DNA of 64,000 nt from Anaerotignum faecicola (GTDB lineage Bacteria; Bacillota; Clostridia; Lachnospirales; Anaerotignaceae): the NCBI GenBank assembly GCA_024460105.1, contig JANFXS010000003.1:423263-487262 (forward strand), written 5' to 3'. A program made the translations under genes and the position numbers. This document shows, piece by piece, positions 18,535 through 28,106 of this stretch. Position 1 is the first letter of the stretch. Every line of letters starts with the position of its first letter. The notes below the pieces were generated by a model that was not told the DNA's origin, searched no databases, and was given only the letters and a program-made list of their open reading frames with translations.

Positions 18535-20361
18535 TTAAATTTCCCGAGCAGTTGTTTCGATTAAAATATAACAGTCAAAAAGCCTGTTCCATGGCATTGA
18601 AACGGTTTTAACTTTACTTTCCTCTATCTCTATACATTTTCCCCCGGCCTGAAACCGTATGCCTTTGAATTTTCCCAATACTTGTTCCGGTTCTAAAAGG
18701 GAATAAACTTTACTGCTGTAAATCCTATCCTCCGCGCTTATTTTATACCCTTCAGCGCCTAAAGCGCGCTTAATTTTAAAATTATATATTCCGTCTTCAA
18801 GTATATGGCGCCCCAAAAGCGATACATGGCTTTCTGCAAATGTTTTCGGCTCCTTTGTTTCCTCTTCCATAATCCCGTATATTTGTGCGTGCGCAACCCC
18901 AAGGCCGATAGCGTTGGCAGCCGTATTCCATGAACTGTAGCACTTCAATTCCGCTATTCCCATGCCTTCAGAACCGCCGTCATAATTCATAAGCCTTTCA
19001 AATAAAGGATGTTTTCCGCTTGTAAGCGTTTTGTTGTCATAAATTTCTATAAGCCCCACATTTCCTGTTTTATTTCGCCTTCCCATTTCCTTTGCCGCTT
19101 TATCCGGATCGGCCTGTCCAGAATAATCGTAAAGAAATATCGTAAACGCTTTTTCTGTCTTTGCATTGGCCGCATCAACAAAATTCAACGCATTCTCCAT
19201 AAGTTTCCTGCTGTTTAAAACGTCATACTCATGCACAGACTCGCCGGCGCCATAATATTCTTCAAAAAACTTCGTTGTCTTGCCCGTTCTTTTTGAAACG
19301 TCCCTTGCGTATATAAGTTGAGGTATTTCATCCATTCCGAAAATAAAATTAACATGTTTTCCTCTGCCTTCCAATGCAAGCGAGGCCTGCGTAACGCCAT
19401 AAGATTTTAATATCTTTTTGTATATGCTTTCATCGCCGGTTGTCGTATATGTCCTTGCAAAACTGAACTTAATCGGGCTGCCGTTTTCAAGCGGTATAAA
19501 CTCCCCGCCGCCATTATTATATAAAAAGGCAATAAAATTCGGAAGCTGCAAATCATCGCTGCTGACAACGATTTCGTCTATAAAACCGCTCTTCTGCCAA
19601 TCTACAAACGAACTGAACATTTCCGCCGTGTTTTCAAAAGGCGCTTTATACCGTTCAAGCCATGGTGCGAAATTCTCTTCTCCTTCCGCATACAGCAAAA
19701 ATTCTTTTTCCCAGCTTTCAAGGCTTTCAAGTCCCATTTCATCCGCTTTATTCCTGACATATCCCCATTCCATTAAAAACTGCGACGGTTCGGAGGCCTC
19801 AAATTTTTTTCGTATGCCGTCGTCAAAGGCAGAATTTTTGTTATGCTTAAAATAGAAATATCCAAGCCCGTGCACAGGTTCATTGTCAAACCAAAAACTA
19901 TTGTTCCTTGTTTCAGGCAAATTCCTCGGCATAGTCAAAGCTATATAATATTTAGGCGCCGTACATTTTTTAACCAAAGAATGAAGCTCGTCGACAGCCG
20001 CATTTTTGTATTCATAATTATCTGTGACTCGGCTGCCGACAAGCCCGCCCGTAAAATATGACGACGTGTTTAAAATAACCGTTGTATCAGTCTTATTGTT
20101 GCTTTCAACAAGTTTTCTAAGCTGTTCCCTAACCTTTGAACTGTCGGCAAACCTTCCTTCGCCGCCATCGGGAAAGTAATCCAAAAATGTTTCATCAACC
20201 GTATAAAAATTGTCGCCTGCCATTTCGGCAAGCTCGCCTAAATATTCAACGCTTACAGGCCTGCTGTCTATAGGGGCTGTTATAAGAGTCCCGCCAAACA
20301 CAACGCTTACAGATACTATATTTACGGCAAAAGTTAAAACAGCCGTTAATAAACGTTTCAT
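18535..20361 (-). CDS. Secreted DUF4127 family protein
   Basis: A 608-residue protein with a signal peptide (about 1-23, KRLLTAVLTFAVNIVSVSVVF). TLITAPIDSRPVSVEYLGEL and LNTSSYFTGGLVGSR match the N-terminal region of DUF4127 proteins (PLDxRPVN; DxLxxGGLVxSR). VVSSDDLQLPNFIAFL and GMDEIPQLIYARDVS are further conserved-looking segments. The biochemical function of the family is unknown to me. ATG follows GGGGGAAAA. It stands alone between rqcH and repeat R2. Confidence 0.75.
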   Translation of the reverse strand: MKRLLTAVLTFAVNIVSVSVVFGGTLITAPIDSRPVSVEYLGELAEMAGDNFYTVDETFLDYFPDGGEGRFADSSKVREQLRKLVESNNKTDTTVILNTSSYFTGGLVGSRVTDNYEYKNAAVDELHSLVKKCTAPKYYIALTMPRNLPETRNNSFWFDNEPVHGLGYFYFKHNKNSAFDDGIRKKFEASEPSQFLMEWGYVRNKADEMGLESLESWEKEFLLYAEGEENFAPWLERYKAPFENTAEMFSSFVDWQKSGFIDEIVVSSDDLQLPNFIAFLYNNGGGEFIPLENGSPIKFSFARTYTTTGDESIYKKILKSYGVTQASLALEGRGKHVNFIFGMDEIPQLIYARDVSKRTGKTTKFFEEYYGAGESVHEYDVLNSRKLMENALNFVDAANAKTEKAFTIFLYDYSGQADPDKAAKEMGRRNKTGNVGLIEIYDNKTLTSGKHPLFERLMNYDGGSEGMGIAELKCYSSWNTAANAIGLGVAHAQIYGIMEEETKEPKTFAESHVSLLGRHILEDGIYNFKIKRALGAEGYKISAEDRIYSSKVYSLLEPEQVLGKFKGIRFQAGGKCIEIEESKVKTVSMPWNRLFDCYILIETTAREI

Positions 20362-20732
20362 TACATTTTCCCCCTAAAGATAAAGTACAAATAAAATTTA
20401 CGCTTTTAAAACCAGCAAGATTAAGTGCAGTACAGATTTGATTATAAAATCAAATTAGGACATAAATTAAAGTAATTTATAATTTGAAAATACAGATAAA
20501 AGTAATTAAATATACGATTTAAAATAAGGAAACAAAATTCTGTTTAAAATATCCCAATTAAAAATTAAGGAACACAAATCTTACTCATCCATTTGCATAC
20601 GCCCTAAAACTTCTCCGCTCTTTGCATCTTTGCTTTCATATATCTAATTCGAATCACAGTTAATATACCTATTTAAAATTTATATCCACAGAAACAAACG
20701 ATACATTCGGCATAACTCCTATGTAATTAAAA
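20362..20732. other. AT-rich region upstream of the DUF4127 gene
   Basis: About 370 bases of AT-rich DNA without an ORF or recognisable RNA. It should hold the DUF4127 promoter; no clear hexamer pair was found. Confidence 0.5.
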
Positions 20733-21002
20733 TCAGTTTACAAGAGCACACACGCTTTTAACGGACGTTAGCGGCGCAATAACTGTGTTAAAGCCCTTGC
20801 CGTAGGAGCCTGCCGCCCGCGCGTCTTTTCCTTGCCCTTACGCCGCTAACATCCGTTAAAACCATCAGGACTCACACGGAAAAATTTTTTGCAGTTCAAG
20901 GCGTATACGCGCCGGCATAGCAAATCCTACGGCAAGCGTATTACAACACGGAAATGCGGGAAATTTTTCCTTGTGGAGCATGTGCCCTTGTAAACTGAAG
21001 CT
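20733..21002. repeat. Nested-palindrome interspersed repeat, copy R2
   Basis: About 270 bp between TCAGTTTACAAGAGCACA and the complement-type end CCCTTGTAAACTGA. Module A (20756-20861) has arms TTTTAACGGACGTTAGCGGC and CGCTAACATCCGTTAAAA. Module B (20874-20974) runs from CACGGAAAAATTTTTTG to AATTTTTCCTTGTG. Its order, A then B, is opposite to R1. Modules A and B share an internal CTTGCCGTAGGA-type sequence in inverted orientation, so they may descend from one another. Confidence 0.85.
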
Positions 21003-21174
21003 ATGATTAACATAAAATATATGCGTATAATAAATTGCTTCAATACAAAATTCAGGAGAATACCAATAAACTCTCAATATAAAACTAAATCGTAAACTTT
21101 ACTTCACTATTTCGCAACGGTTAAGTTATTTATTTAATTCCTGAGTCTGCCCTCATTTAATTTTTTAATTCAGC

Positions 21175-22071
21175 CTAACGGTCTTTATTTTCATTGATAA
21201 TATCATTGTATCCCTTAATTACTTCCAATACATCTGAATTGTAGTCAACGTTCATCCTAAGCATAACAGGATATTTATCCAAATCAGGAATTTGTTCCCA
21301 TGCCCATACAAACTGCATTGCACAACCAATATCATTAATAATTTCCAAAGATTCTTCCGTATAAACTCCTGATGGATATACATAATACCACATTCTCGGA
21401 CCAAGCTTTTCATCAATAAGCTTTTGCGCAAATTCATAATCATGCGCAAGCTGTTCCGAAGTTAAGGAAGTAATTTTTACATGCGACTTTCCATGCAGAT
21501 GAATATCAATCAGCCCTCCGTCCTCCATAACTTTAAGCTGAGGCCAACTTAAAAAAAGATCGTTTCCATGACGGTAAGGCGTTTCCTTAGAAGCGTCTGT
21601 TATTATATAAATTTCAGCCGGAATATTATACTTATGAAGTATTGGATAAGCCAATTCGTAAACCGAAGTATATCCGTCGTCAAATTGTATAATTACAGGC
21701 TTTTCAGGCAGGGTTCCTCCACTTTTCTGGCCTTCAATCCATTCGTCGGTTGTTATAAACGCATAGCCGTTTTCAAGAAGTTTTTTAAGATCCTTTTCAA
21801 ATTTCTCAGGCGTAGTTGTCCAACTACCGGTTTGAGAAACATCAGTTGTTAAATGATGATAAGTAAGGACGGGACATGATTCCGGCTTTTTCCCAACTTT
21901 TTTTCTGTTAATTTCATTTTGATTTATTAGCATTTCCGAAGGCGTTTCATCGCCTATGATAACATTTGCTTCACTTCCCTGTAAAACATCCGGCTCCTGC
22001 ACCTCGCCTGCAAACGCCGGAACGGTAAACGCCATAGAAAATAAAAGCAAAAAAGATAAATATTTTTTCAT
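21175..22071 (-). CDS. Secreted polysaccharide deacetylase (NodB/CE4 family)
   Basis: A 298-residue exported enzyme with a signal peptide (about 1-21, cut near AFA). The CE4 domain carries VLTYHHL, IIQFDDGYTSVYELAYPIL (metal and catalytic aspartates, FDDGY) and IDIHLHGKSHVKI (HxxxxH-type metal site), then WYYVYPSGVY. Likely substrates are peptidoglycan or exopolysaccharide N-acetylglucosamine; PgaB-like enzymes share this layout. No neighbour specifies the substrate. ATG follows AGGAGG. Confidence 0.85.
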   Translation of the reverse strand: MKKYLSFLLLFSMAFTVPAFAGEVQEPDVLQGSEANVIIGDETPSEMLINQNEINRKKVGKKPESCPVLTYHHLTTDVSQTGSWTTTPEKFEKDLKKLLENGYAFITTDEWIEGQKSGGTLPEKPVIIQFDDGYTSVYELAYPILHKYNIPAEIYIITDASKETPYRHGNDLFLSWPQLKVMEDGGLIDIHLHGKSHVKITSLTSEQLAHDYEFAQKLIDEKLGPRMWYYVYPSGVYTEESLEIINDIGCAMQFVWAWEQIPDLDKYPVMLRMNVDYNSDVLEVIKGYNDIINENKDR

Positions 22072-22123
22072 ACTATCCTCCTGTAAAAATCAGACATAAA
22101 AGGTTGTAATTTATCCCATCCAT

Positions 22124-22154
22124 ATTATTTTCCACAGTTTTTACAAAATGTCAA
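22124..22154 (-). promoter_or_regulatory. Possible sigma-A promoter for the deacetylase gene
   Basis: Minus strand TTGACA (perfect), 19 bases, AATAAT (five of six). The spacer is two bases longer than ideal. Confidence 0.4.
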
Positions 22155-22491
22155 TAGAACGAATATTACAAATTTATTAAGCAAAGCTTCAAGATTGAAT
22201 TTGCAAAATCCCGCTTTAAAAATGTAAGGCAATAAGTTTTTCTCTGAATTTCAAATATATTTTCCGCTGATAAAAAATTATTATTATATTAAAATTCTTC
22301 TATTCAAATCATAGCTAGCAAAAATATTATTGTATATTTCTACAACAGAAAACATATTGCCATAAAAATAAAATAAACATTATTCGGTTATTGCCGCATA
22401 TATACGAGCCATAAATTCCGGAAACTATAACAGACGCATACGAAAGTTTAATACTGGAAATATCAACTATTGCTTACGTCGAATATAAATG
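22155..22491. other. AT-rich intergenic region
   Basis: Between the deacetylase gene and the tsf terminator; no ORF, repeat or RNA structure that I can support. Confidence 0.5.
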
Positions 22492-22535
22492 AAAAAAGGT
22501 ATGCCTTATGACATAAAAACATCATTTGGCATACC
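22492..22535 (-). terminator. Rho-independent terminator after tsf
   Basis: GGTATGCC / GGCATACC stem with a 22-base loop and runs of T on both strands, 14 bases past the tsf stop. Confidence 0.85.
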
Positions 22536-22548
22536 AGTTTTTTTAGTA

Positions 22549-23481
22549 TTAGTTCATTGCCTTTGCAACTTCATCAGCAAAATTTTCTTCTTTCTTTTCA
22601 AGGCCTTCGCCTGTTTCAAAGCGTACAAAACGCGCAACCTTTATCGGCGCGCCTACAGTTTTTGCAACGGATTCAATATACTGTTTAACAGTCATATCGC
22701 CGTCTTTAACATAAGGCTGCTCAATAAGGCAAAATTCTTTCAATTCTTTTGCAAGCCTTCCCGTAATCATCTTTTCGATTATATTTTCAGGTTTGCCGGC
22801 ATTTTTAGGATCTTCCATAGCCTGTTTTGTAAGGATTTCTTTTTCATGGTTAACAAATTCTTCCGGAACATCTTCCGTAGCAATAAATTTAGGATTTAAA
22901 GCCGCAATCTGCATTGCAAGGTTTTTACCAAGCTCAACAAGTTCGTCCGCCTCTTTATCGCATGCAAGTTCAATTAAAACGCCGATTCTTCCTGCTCCGT
23001 GAATGTAAGATACAAGTTTTCCGCTGCCTGATTTTTCAAACTTTTCAAAACGCCTGATCTGTAAGTTTTCACCGATAACCGCAACTTTTTGGCTGAGAGC
23101 GTCGGCAACAGTTAAGCTTGTGTCAAATTTCCATGGCTCTGCAAGCATTGCTTCCGCATCTTTAGCATCTGTTGCAATAGCATGTTCGGCAACCTGCGCA
23201 ACATATTCCTGAAACACAGGGTTTTTAGCAACAAAGTCTGTTTCGGAGTTAACTTCAACAACTACGCCGGCTTTATTGTCATCGGCAACAAGAACCGTAA
23301 CAATGCCTTCGGCCGCAATACGTCCTGCTTTTTTCTGTGAAGCGGCAAGCCCCTTTTCCCTTAAATATTCAACGGCCTTGTCCATGTCCCCATCTGTTTC
23401 AGCTAAAGCTTTTTTACAGTCAAGCATGCCAACGCCTGTCATTTCTCTTAATTCTTTAACCATTGCAGCAGTAATAGCCAT
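22549..23481 (-). CDS. tsf: Elongation factor Ts
   Basis: Nucleotide exchange factor for EF-Tu; 310 residues. The UBA-like N-terminus (AAMVKELREMTGVGMLDCKK) is followed by the core TDFVAKN segment (EVNSETDFVAKNPVF) and dimerisation regions (IHGAGRIGVLIEL). It follows rpsB, from which it is separated by a hairpin with T6. No pyrH or frr follows, unlike many Firmicutes. Confidence 0.96.
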   Translation of the reverse strand: MAITAAMVKELREMTGVGMLDCKKALAETDGDMDKAVEYLREKGLAASQKKAGRIAAEGIVTVLVADDNKAGVVVEVNSETDFVAKNPVFQEYVAQVAEHAIATDAKDAEAMLAEPWKFDTSLTVADALSQKVAVIGENLQIRRFEKFEKSGSGKLVSYIHGAGRIGVLIELACDKEADELVELGKNLAMQIAALNPKFIATEDVPEEFVNHEKEILTKQAMEDPKNAGKPENIIEKMITGRLAKELKEFCLIEQPYVKDGDMTVKQYIESVAKTVGAPIKVARFVRFETGEGLEKKEENFADEVAKAMN

Positions 23482-23518
23482 ATTTTTTTCCTCCTAGTGT
23501 ATTATAATATATCTTTCC

Positions 23519-23559
23519 AAAAAACGGCCCAGCCCCTAAACCGTAGGCTGAAGCCGTTT
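23519..23559 (-). terminator. Internal terminator/attenuator between rpsB and tsf
   Basis: AAACGGC pairs with GCCGTTT, with an inner CAGCC/GGCTG stem, followed on the minus strand by TTTTTT. It would reduce tsf relative to rpsB transcription. Confidence 0.75.
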
Positions 23560-23580
23560 AATTAATATTCAGTATAAAAA

Positions 23581-24312
23581 TTATTCAGCCTGAGCCGCTT
23601 CATCCGCTTCTTCAGCCAATTCTTCCTGCTCGCCCTGTTTTGCCTCGAGCACGGCATCGGCAATCTTTCCTGCTATAAGTTTTACGGCACGGATAGCATC
23701 GTCGTTTCCAGGGATAACAAAGTCAACTTCTTCAGGATCACAGTTTGTATCAACAATAGCAACTACAGGAATACCAAGTGTATGCGCTTCCTGAATAGCA
23801 ATCCTTTCTTTGCGTGGATCCACTACGAACATAACGTCAGGTATTTTTTTCATTTCTTTGATTCCGCCAAGGTTCTTTTCAAGCTTTTCCATTTCATGAA
23901 GAAGATTTGCAACTTCTTTTTTAGGAAGAACTTCAAATACACCCTCTTCCTGCATTTTTTCAAGTTCCTTTAACCTAGCGATCCTTGTTTTGATTGTTTC
24001 AAAGTTTGTAAGCATGCCGCCGAGCCATCTCTGGTTTACATAGTACATTCCGCATCTAACGGCTTCTTCTTTGATTGAATCCTGGGCCTGCTTCTTTGTG
24101 CCTACAAAAAGTATTTCTCCGCCGTCTGCGATAATGTCGGAAACTGCGAAATAAGCTTCGTCAACTTTCTTAACTGTTTTCTGAAGATCGATGATGTAAA
24201 TTCCGTTTCTTTCAGCAAAGATATATGGAGCCATTTTAGGGTTCCATCTTCTTGTCTGATGACCGAAATGCACGCCTGCTTCTAAAAGCTGTTTCATTGA
24301 AATAATACTCAT
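23581..24312 (-). CDS. rpsB: 30S ribosomal protein S2
   Basis: A 243-residue S2 protein: [42 protein letters not shown] and [12 protein letters not shown] are the family blocks. The acidic C-terminal tail is usual for the family. It is the first gene of rpsB-tsf, with a strong promoter and a structured leader. ATG follows AGGAGG. Confidence 0.97.
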   Translation of the reverse strand: MSIISMKQLLEAGVHFGHQTRRWNPKMAPYIFAERNGIYIIDLQKTVKKVDEAYFAVSDIIADGGEILFVGTKKQAQDSIKEEAVRCGMYYVNQRWLGGMLTNFETIKTRIARLKELEKMQEEGVFEVLPKKEVANLLHEMEKLEKNLGGIKEMKKIPDVMFVVDPRKERIAIQEAHTLGIPVVAIVDTNCDPEEVDFVIPGNDDAIRAVKLIAGKIADAVLEAKQGEQEELAEEADEAAQAE

Positions 24313-24354
24313 TATATTTCCTCCTGTGTCGGTTAATCCTCCCCATTTTCATAG

Positions 24355-24386
24355 TTCGGCAACCCTGTCGGAGGGCACCGGCCGAA
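24355..24386 (-). promoter_or_regulatory. Structured rpsB leader hairpin
   Basis: In the 5' untranslated region the minus-strand RNA TTCGGC...GCCGAA encloses CCCT CCGAC AGGG, giving a two-part stem. It ends about 43 bases before the rpsB start. Ribosomal protein S2 leaders are known to mediate feedback control in other bacteria; a role here is inference. Confidence 0.5.
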
Positions 24387-24421
24387 TATTAAAAATAGGT
24401 GTGTTATCAGTAACGCCTGAT

Positions 24422-24450
24422 ATTATATCACATTTGTCACAAACTTACAA
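24422..24450 (-). promoter_or_regulatory. Sigma-A promoter for rpsB-tsf
   Basis: Minus strand TTGTAA, 17 bases, TATAAT: four of six and six of six at ideal spacing. Predicted transcript start is about 100 bases before rpsB. Confidence 0.75.
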
Positions 24451-24695
24451 GCACAAATTTTAAAAACGCCATATATAAAAATACAGCGCCAATATATGTT
24501 TTGCTTAAAGCCTACAATAAATTCATGAAATTTTATTTTTTCAACGCAATTAAAAACAAATACCATATGAACGTTAACAGAACGTACATTTAATAAGTTT
24601 AGTACGTTTTACCCTAAAATATATAAAATTAAATCTATCCGGTATAAAATAATTGTTCATATATGCAGAAATTGCAGTCAATAAAAGTTCTATAA
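24451..24695. other. AT-rich intergenic region
   Basis: Between the rpsB promoter and the thiolase terminator. No coding or RNA signal seen. Confidence 0.5.
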
Positions 24696-24745
24696 AACAG
24701 CCGCGACTTTCAATACGGAAAATCCGCATGAAAATCACGGCTGTT
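24696..24745 (-). terminator. Terminator of the hbd-crt-thl operon
   Basis: Stem AACAGCCG / CGGCTGTT extended inward by TGATTTTCA-type pairing and an inner CGGA/TCCG, followed on the minus strand by TTATAGAACTTTT. Confidence 0.7.
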
Positions 24746-24821
24746 ATTATTACATAAGCGTTAAAACATTTAAATACAATTTTAACATATTTTCAAAAGA
24801 ATATCTGTGAATAAACAAATA

Positions 24822-26003
24822 TTAAAGCATTTCAACTATAACGGTTGTTCCCATTCCTCCGCCTATGCAAAGGGTAGCCATGCCTTTTTTAGATTCGCGT
24901 TTCATCATCTCATAAAGAAGCGTAACCAGTATCCTTGCGCCCGATGCGCCGATAGGATGACCAAGCGCGATAGCGCCGCCGTTTACATTAACTTTATCCA
25001 TGTTGAAACCAAGCTCCTTTGCAACGGCAATGCTTTGAGCCGCAAAAGCTTCGTTACACTCAATAAGATCCAAATCATCTATCGTAAGCCCCGCTTTGTC
25101 AAGCGCTTTCCTGCTTGCAAATATAGGCCCGATACCCATAATCGAAGGATCTACGCCTGCGCTTGCATAGCTTACAATTTTGGCAATAGGTTTAACGCCG
25201 AGCTCTTTAGCTTTATCGGCGCTCATAAGCACAAGCGCTGCCGCTCCGTCGTTAACGCCCGATGCATTTCCGGCAGTAACGGTTCCGCCGTCTTTCTTAA
25301 ATGCTGGTTTAAGCTTGCTCAAGCCTTCCATTGTTGTCCCGTGTTTTGGATATTCGTCATCCGAAACAACAATTTCGCCTTTTCTTGTCTTAACCGTTAC
25401 AGGAACTATTTCATCTTTGAATCTTCCGCTTTTCTGAGCCTCTTCAGCCCTCTTTTGGCTCCTTAAAGCAAATTCATCCTGCATTTGGCGGGTAATGCCG
25501 AACTTTTCAGCAACATTTTCGGCTGTAATTCCCATATGGTATTTATTAAACGCATCCGTAAGGCCGTCCCTTACCATACTGTCAACAATAACGCCGTCGT
25601 TCATCCTGTAGCCGCCCCTTGCTTTTTCAAGCACATAAGGAGCCTGCGTCATATTTTCCGTGCCGCCGCAAACAATTACATCGCTGTCTCCGCACATAAT
25701 TGCCTGACTTGCCATAGCCACAGTGCGAAGCCCAGATCCGCATAACATATTTACGCAAAGGGCCGGCCTTTCAACGGGTATTCCCGCATTTACAGCCGCC
25801 TGCCTTGCTATGCCCTGATACTGGCCTGCCTGAAGTACGCATCCTAAATATGTGTCGTCAACGTCTTCCGGTTTAATTCCCGCCCTGTTTAAAGCTTCTT
25901 TTATAACTATCGTTCCAAGCTCAGCGGCTGAAACTGTTGAAAAAGCTCCCTGAAACGATCCGATTGGCGTCCTTACGGCGCTTGCAATAACTACTTCTCT
26001 CAT
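24822..26003 (-). CDS. thlA: Acetyl-CoA C-acetyltransferase (thiolase)
   Basis: Joins two acetyl-CoA to acetoacetyl-CoA, the first step of butyrate-type fermentation; 393 residues. The nucleophile is Cys88 in [23 protein letters not shown] holds the active-site His, and CIGGGMG the second cysteine (about 379). Length and motifs match biosynthetic thiolases. It is last in the hbd-crt-thl operon, 35 bases after crt (26038), which supports a role in C4-CoA chemistry rather than fatty-acid degradation. Confidence 0.93.
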   Translation of the reverse strand: MREVVIASAVRTPIGSFQGAFSTVSAAELGTIVIKEALNRAGIKPEDVDDTYLGCVLQAGQYQGIARQAAVNAGIPVERPALCVNMLCGSGLRTVAMASQAIMCGDSDVIVCGGTENMTQAPYVLEKARGGYRMNDGVIVDSMVRDGLTDAFNKYHMGITAENVAEKFGITRQMQDEFALRSQKRAEEAQKSGRFKDEIVPVTVKTRKGEIVVSDDEYPKHGTTMEGLSKLKPAFKKDGGTVTAGNASGVNDGAAALVLMSADKAKELGVKPIAKIVSYASAGVDPSIMGIGPIFASRKALDKAGLTIDDLDLIECNEAFAAQSIAVAKELGFNMDKVNVNGGAIALGHPIGASGARILVTLLYEMMKRESKKGMATLCIGGGMGTTVIVEML

Positions 26004-26037
26004 TTAAAATTAACCTCCATATAAGCTGTTTTTAATA

Positions 26038-26820
26038 TTACCTGTTAATAAACACCGGTTTTCTTTTCTCTACAAACGCTGTCATTCCTTCTTTTTGATC
26101 GGCGGTTGCAAAGCAAAGGCCGAAAAGGTTTTTCTCATAATCGATTGCGCTGTCCATATCAAGCTGTATTCCCCTGTTTATTGCTTCTTTTCCGTAAGAA
26201 ACGGCAATAGAGGCGTTTTTAATTATTTTATTTGCCATTTTATAAGCTTCTTCCATCAGCTGTCCATCTTCGGCAATTTTATTTATAAGGCCAATCCTAA
26301 GCGCTTCTTCCGCTCCTATTTTATCGGCCGTAAGCACAAGTTCCTTTGCCCTTGTAAGGCCTACAAGCCTTGTAAGGCGCTGAGTTCCCGAAAATCCCGG
26401 TATAATGCCAAGGCTTGTTTCAGGAAGTCCGAATTTTGTATCGGCGTTTGCAATCCTGAGGTCGCACGCCATAGAAAGTTCGCATCCGCCGCCGAGGGCA
26501 TAACCGTTAACAGCCGCGATAAAAATTTTATCCATTGATTCCATTCTTCTCAAAACTGTTGTAATATGCCCTGCAAATTCTTTCGCTCCTTTTGCGTCAA
26601 GATCCTTCATGTACGAAATATCGGCCCCGGCGGCAAAAGCTCTTCCTTCGCCTGTTATAATTACAACTCTTATCTCGTCATCTGCCTCAACTTCATCCAA
26701 TGCATAACTTATTTCATGGAAAATAGCAGGCGTAAGAGCGTTTAATACTTTCGGCTTATTTATTTTTAAAAGAAATATTTCCCCTTGCTTTTCACAGATT
26801 ATTTCTTTATATTCCGGCAT
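26038..26820 (-). CDS. crt: Enoyl-CoA hydratase/crotonase
   Basis: Interconverts 3-hydroxybutyryl-CoA and crotonyl-CoA; 260 residues. Crotonase fold motifs include FAAGADISYMKD (oxyanion hole), AVNGYALGGGCELSMACD with one catalytic Glu, and FGLPETSLGIIPGFSGTQRL with the other. The start is ATG 26818-26820 after GGGGAGG; a TTG six codons earlier overlaps the Shine-Dalgarno. Context between hbd and thl points to short-chain crotonyl-CoA rather than long-chain substrates. Confidence 0.92.
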   Translation of the reverse strand: MPEYKEIICEKQGEIFLLKINKPKVLNALTPAIFHEISYALDEVEADDEIRVVIITGEGRAFAAGADISYMKDLDAKGAKEFAGHITTVLRRMESMDKIFIAAVNGYALGGGCELSMACDLRIANADTKFGLPETSLGIIPGFSGTQRLTRLVGLTRAKELVLTADKIGAEEALRIGLINKIAEDGQLMEEAYKMANKIIKNASIAVSYGKEAINRGIQLDMDSAIDYEKNLFGLCFATADQKEGMTAFVEKRKPVFINR

Positions 26821-26855
26821 TTTTAAATTCCTCCCCAAAGAAATTTTTAAATAAT

Positions 26856-27704
26856 TTATTTATTGTAATCATAAAAACCTATACCGGCTTTTCTGCCGTA
26901 TTTGCCGGCCCTTACCATTTTCCTTAAAAGCGGCGCCGGCCTGTATTTATCGTCGCCCGTTTCCGAAACAAGCACTTCCATAATATGTAAAACAGTATCG
27001 TTGCCTATAAGATCCGAAAGAGCAAGAGGCCCCATTGGGTGGTTTGCGCCAAGCTGCATTGCTTTATCTATATCTTCAACAGATGCAATGCCTTCAGAGA
27101 GCGTAAATATAGCTTCGTTAATCATAGGTATAAGAAGGCGGTTAACGACAAAACCCGGACCTTCGTGAACTTCAATAGGATCTTTTCCGAGAGTTTTTGA
27201 TAATTCAAAAACTGTATTGAACGTTTCATCGCTTGTTTCATATCCCCTTATAACTTCGACAAGTTTCATAACGGTTGCGGGATTAAAATAATGCATGCCT
27301 ATAAATTTATCCGTTCTTTTAGTCGCGGAAGCGATTTCTGTTATCGATATTGACGACGTATTTGTAGCAAATATTGTTTTCTCGTCACAAATTTCATCCA
27401 GCTCTTTGAAAACAGTTTTCTTAACGTTCATGTTTTCTACAATAGCTTCGATAACAATATCGCAGTCCTTTAAATCAGCCATTTCGGTTGTAACTTTAAA
27501 TTTGGCGACGATACCCGCTTTATCTTCTTCAGTAATTTTTCCTTTTGCGACAAGCTTGTCAAGGCTCTTTCCGAGCTTAGCCATGCTTTTTTCCAAAATC
27601 TCGTCTGTCATATCCCTAACAACAACTTCAATTCCTGCTTTTGCAAACAGCTGGGCAATATCCATCCCCATCTGCCCTGCTCCAATGATACCTGCCTTTT
27701 TCAT
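26856..27704 (-). CDS. hbd: 3-hydroxybutyryl-CoA dehydrogenase
   Basis: Reduces acetoacetyl-CoA to 3-hydroxybutyryl-CoA with NAD(P)H; 282 residues. The Rossmann motif GAGQMG is at 8-13. [14 protein letters not shown] and [17 protein letters not shown] contain the conserved Ser/His catalytic region; the C-terminal half begins around [12 protein letters not shown] follows AGGAGG. First gene of the operon, behind a strong promoter. The butyryl-CoA dehydrogenase and etf genes that complete the pathway are not in this window. Confidence 0.94.
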   Translation of the reverse strand: MKKAGIIGAGQMGMDIAQLFAKAGIEVVVRDMTDEILEKSMAKLGKSLDKLVAKGKITEEDKAGIVAKFKVTTEMADLKDCDIVIEAIVENMNVKKTVFKELDEICDEKTIFATNTSSISITEIASATKRTDKFIGMHYFNPATVMKLVEVIRGYETSDETFNTVFELSKTLGKDPIEVHEGPGFVVNRLLIPMINEAIFTLSEGIASVEDIDKAMQLGANHPMGPLALSDLIGNDTVLHIMEVLVSETGDDKYRPAPLLRKMVRAGKYGRKAGIGFYDYNK

Positions 27705-27769
27705 TCTGAAAGCCTCCTGTCAAATAAAACTTATAAATGGATGCATTGATATTTAATATTATGTTTTAG

Positions 27770-27798
27770 ATTATATGGCAAAACAAACGCTTTTTCAA
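27770..27798 (-). promoter_or_regulatory. Strong sigma-A promoter for hbd-crt-thl
   Basis: Minus strand TTGAAA, 17 bases, TATAAT. The region just upstream (ATTTG, 12 bases, CAAAT) is weakly palindromic. Rex commonly regulates such operons in clostridia, but I see no convincing TTGTTAANNNNTTAACAA site. Confidence 0.8.
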
Positions 27799-27981
27799 GA
27801 TTTGATATATATTAAACAAATAACAGAAATGAAAATAACACGTTTTTTAGCTAATATGCCATTTTTTTAACAAATCAAAACAGTAACTAAAGTTTACCTG
27901 TACAAACAGCATAAGTATAAAAATTACTGTCAAAACTGCTAAATACTGTAAATACGGGCTTCTTTAAAATATGAAATAAAG

Positions 27982-28012
27982 TAAAATACCAGAGAGAAAT
28001 TCCCCTCTGGCA
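27982..28012 (-). terminator. Likely terminator after topA
   Basis: Stem CCAGAG / CTCTGG with a ten-base loop, then TATTTTACTTT on the minus strand, about 95 bases past topA. Confidence 0.5.
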
Positions 28013-28106
28013 TCACAAACTTTTCTTAGACAAAATATTTTGCATGCTAACTCTTTTTATTGTTATTAAAATATCTCTCAAAAGATTTGCTGGCCCTTAA
28101 ACTTTG

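Noticed and set aside
24807..25466. 219-codon plus-strand ORF opposite the thiolase gene
   Set aside because: Antisense shadow of a clear thiolase with all catalytic motifs; composition is rich in Cys/Arg/His with no recognisable domain.
27799..27870. Rex operator upstream of hbd
   Set aside because: Only a half-site-like TTGTTAA at about 27867-27873 and a weak palindrome near the promoter; neither fits the full 18-base consensus.
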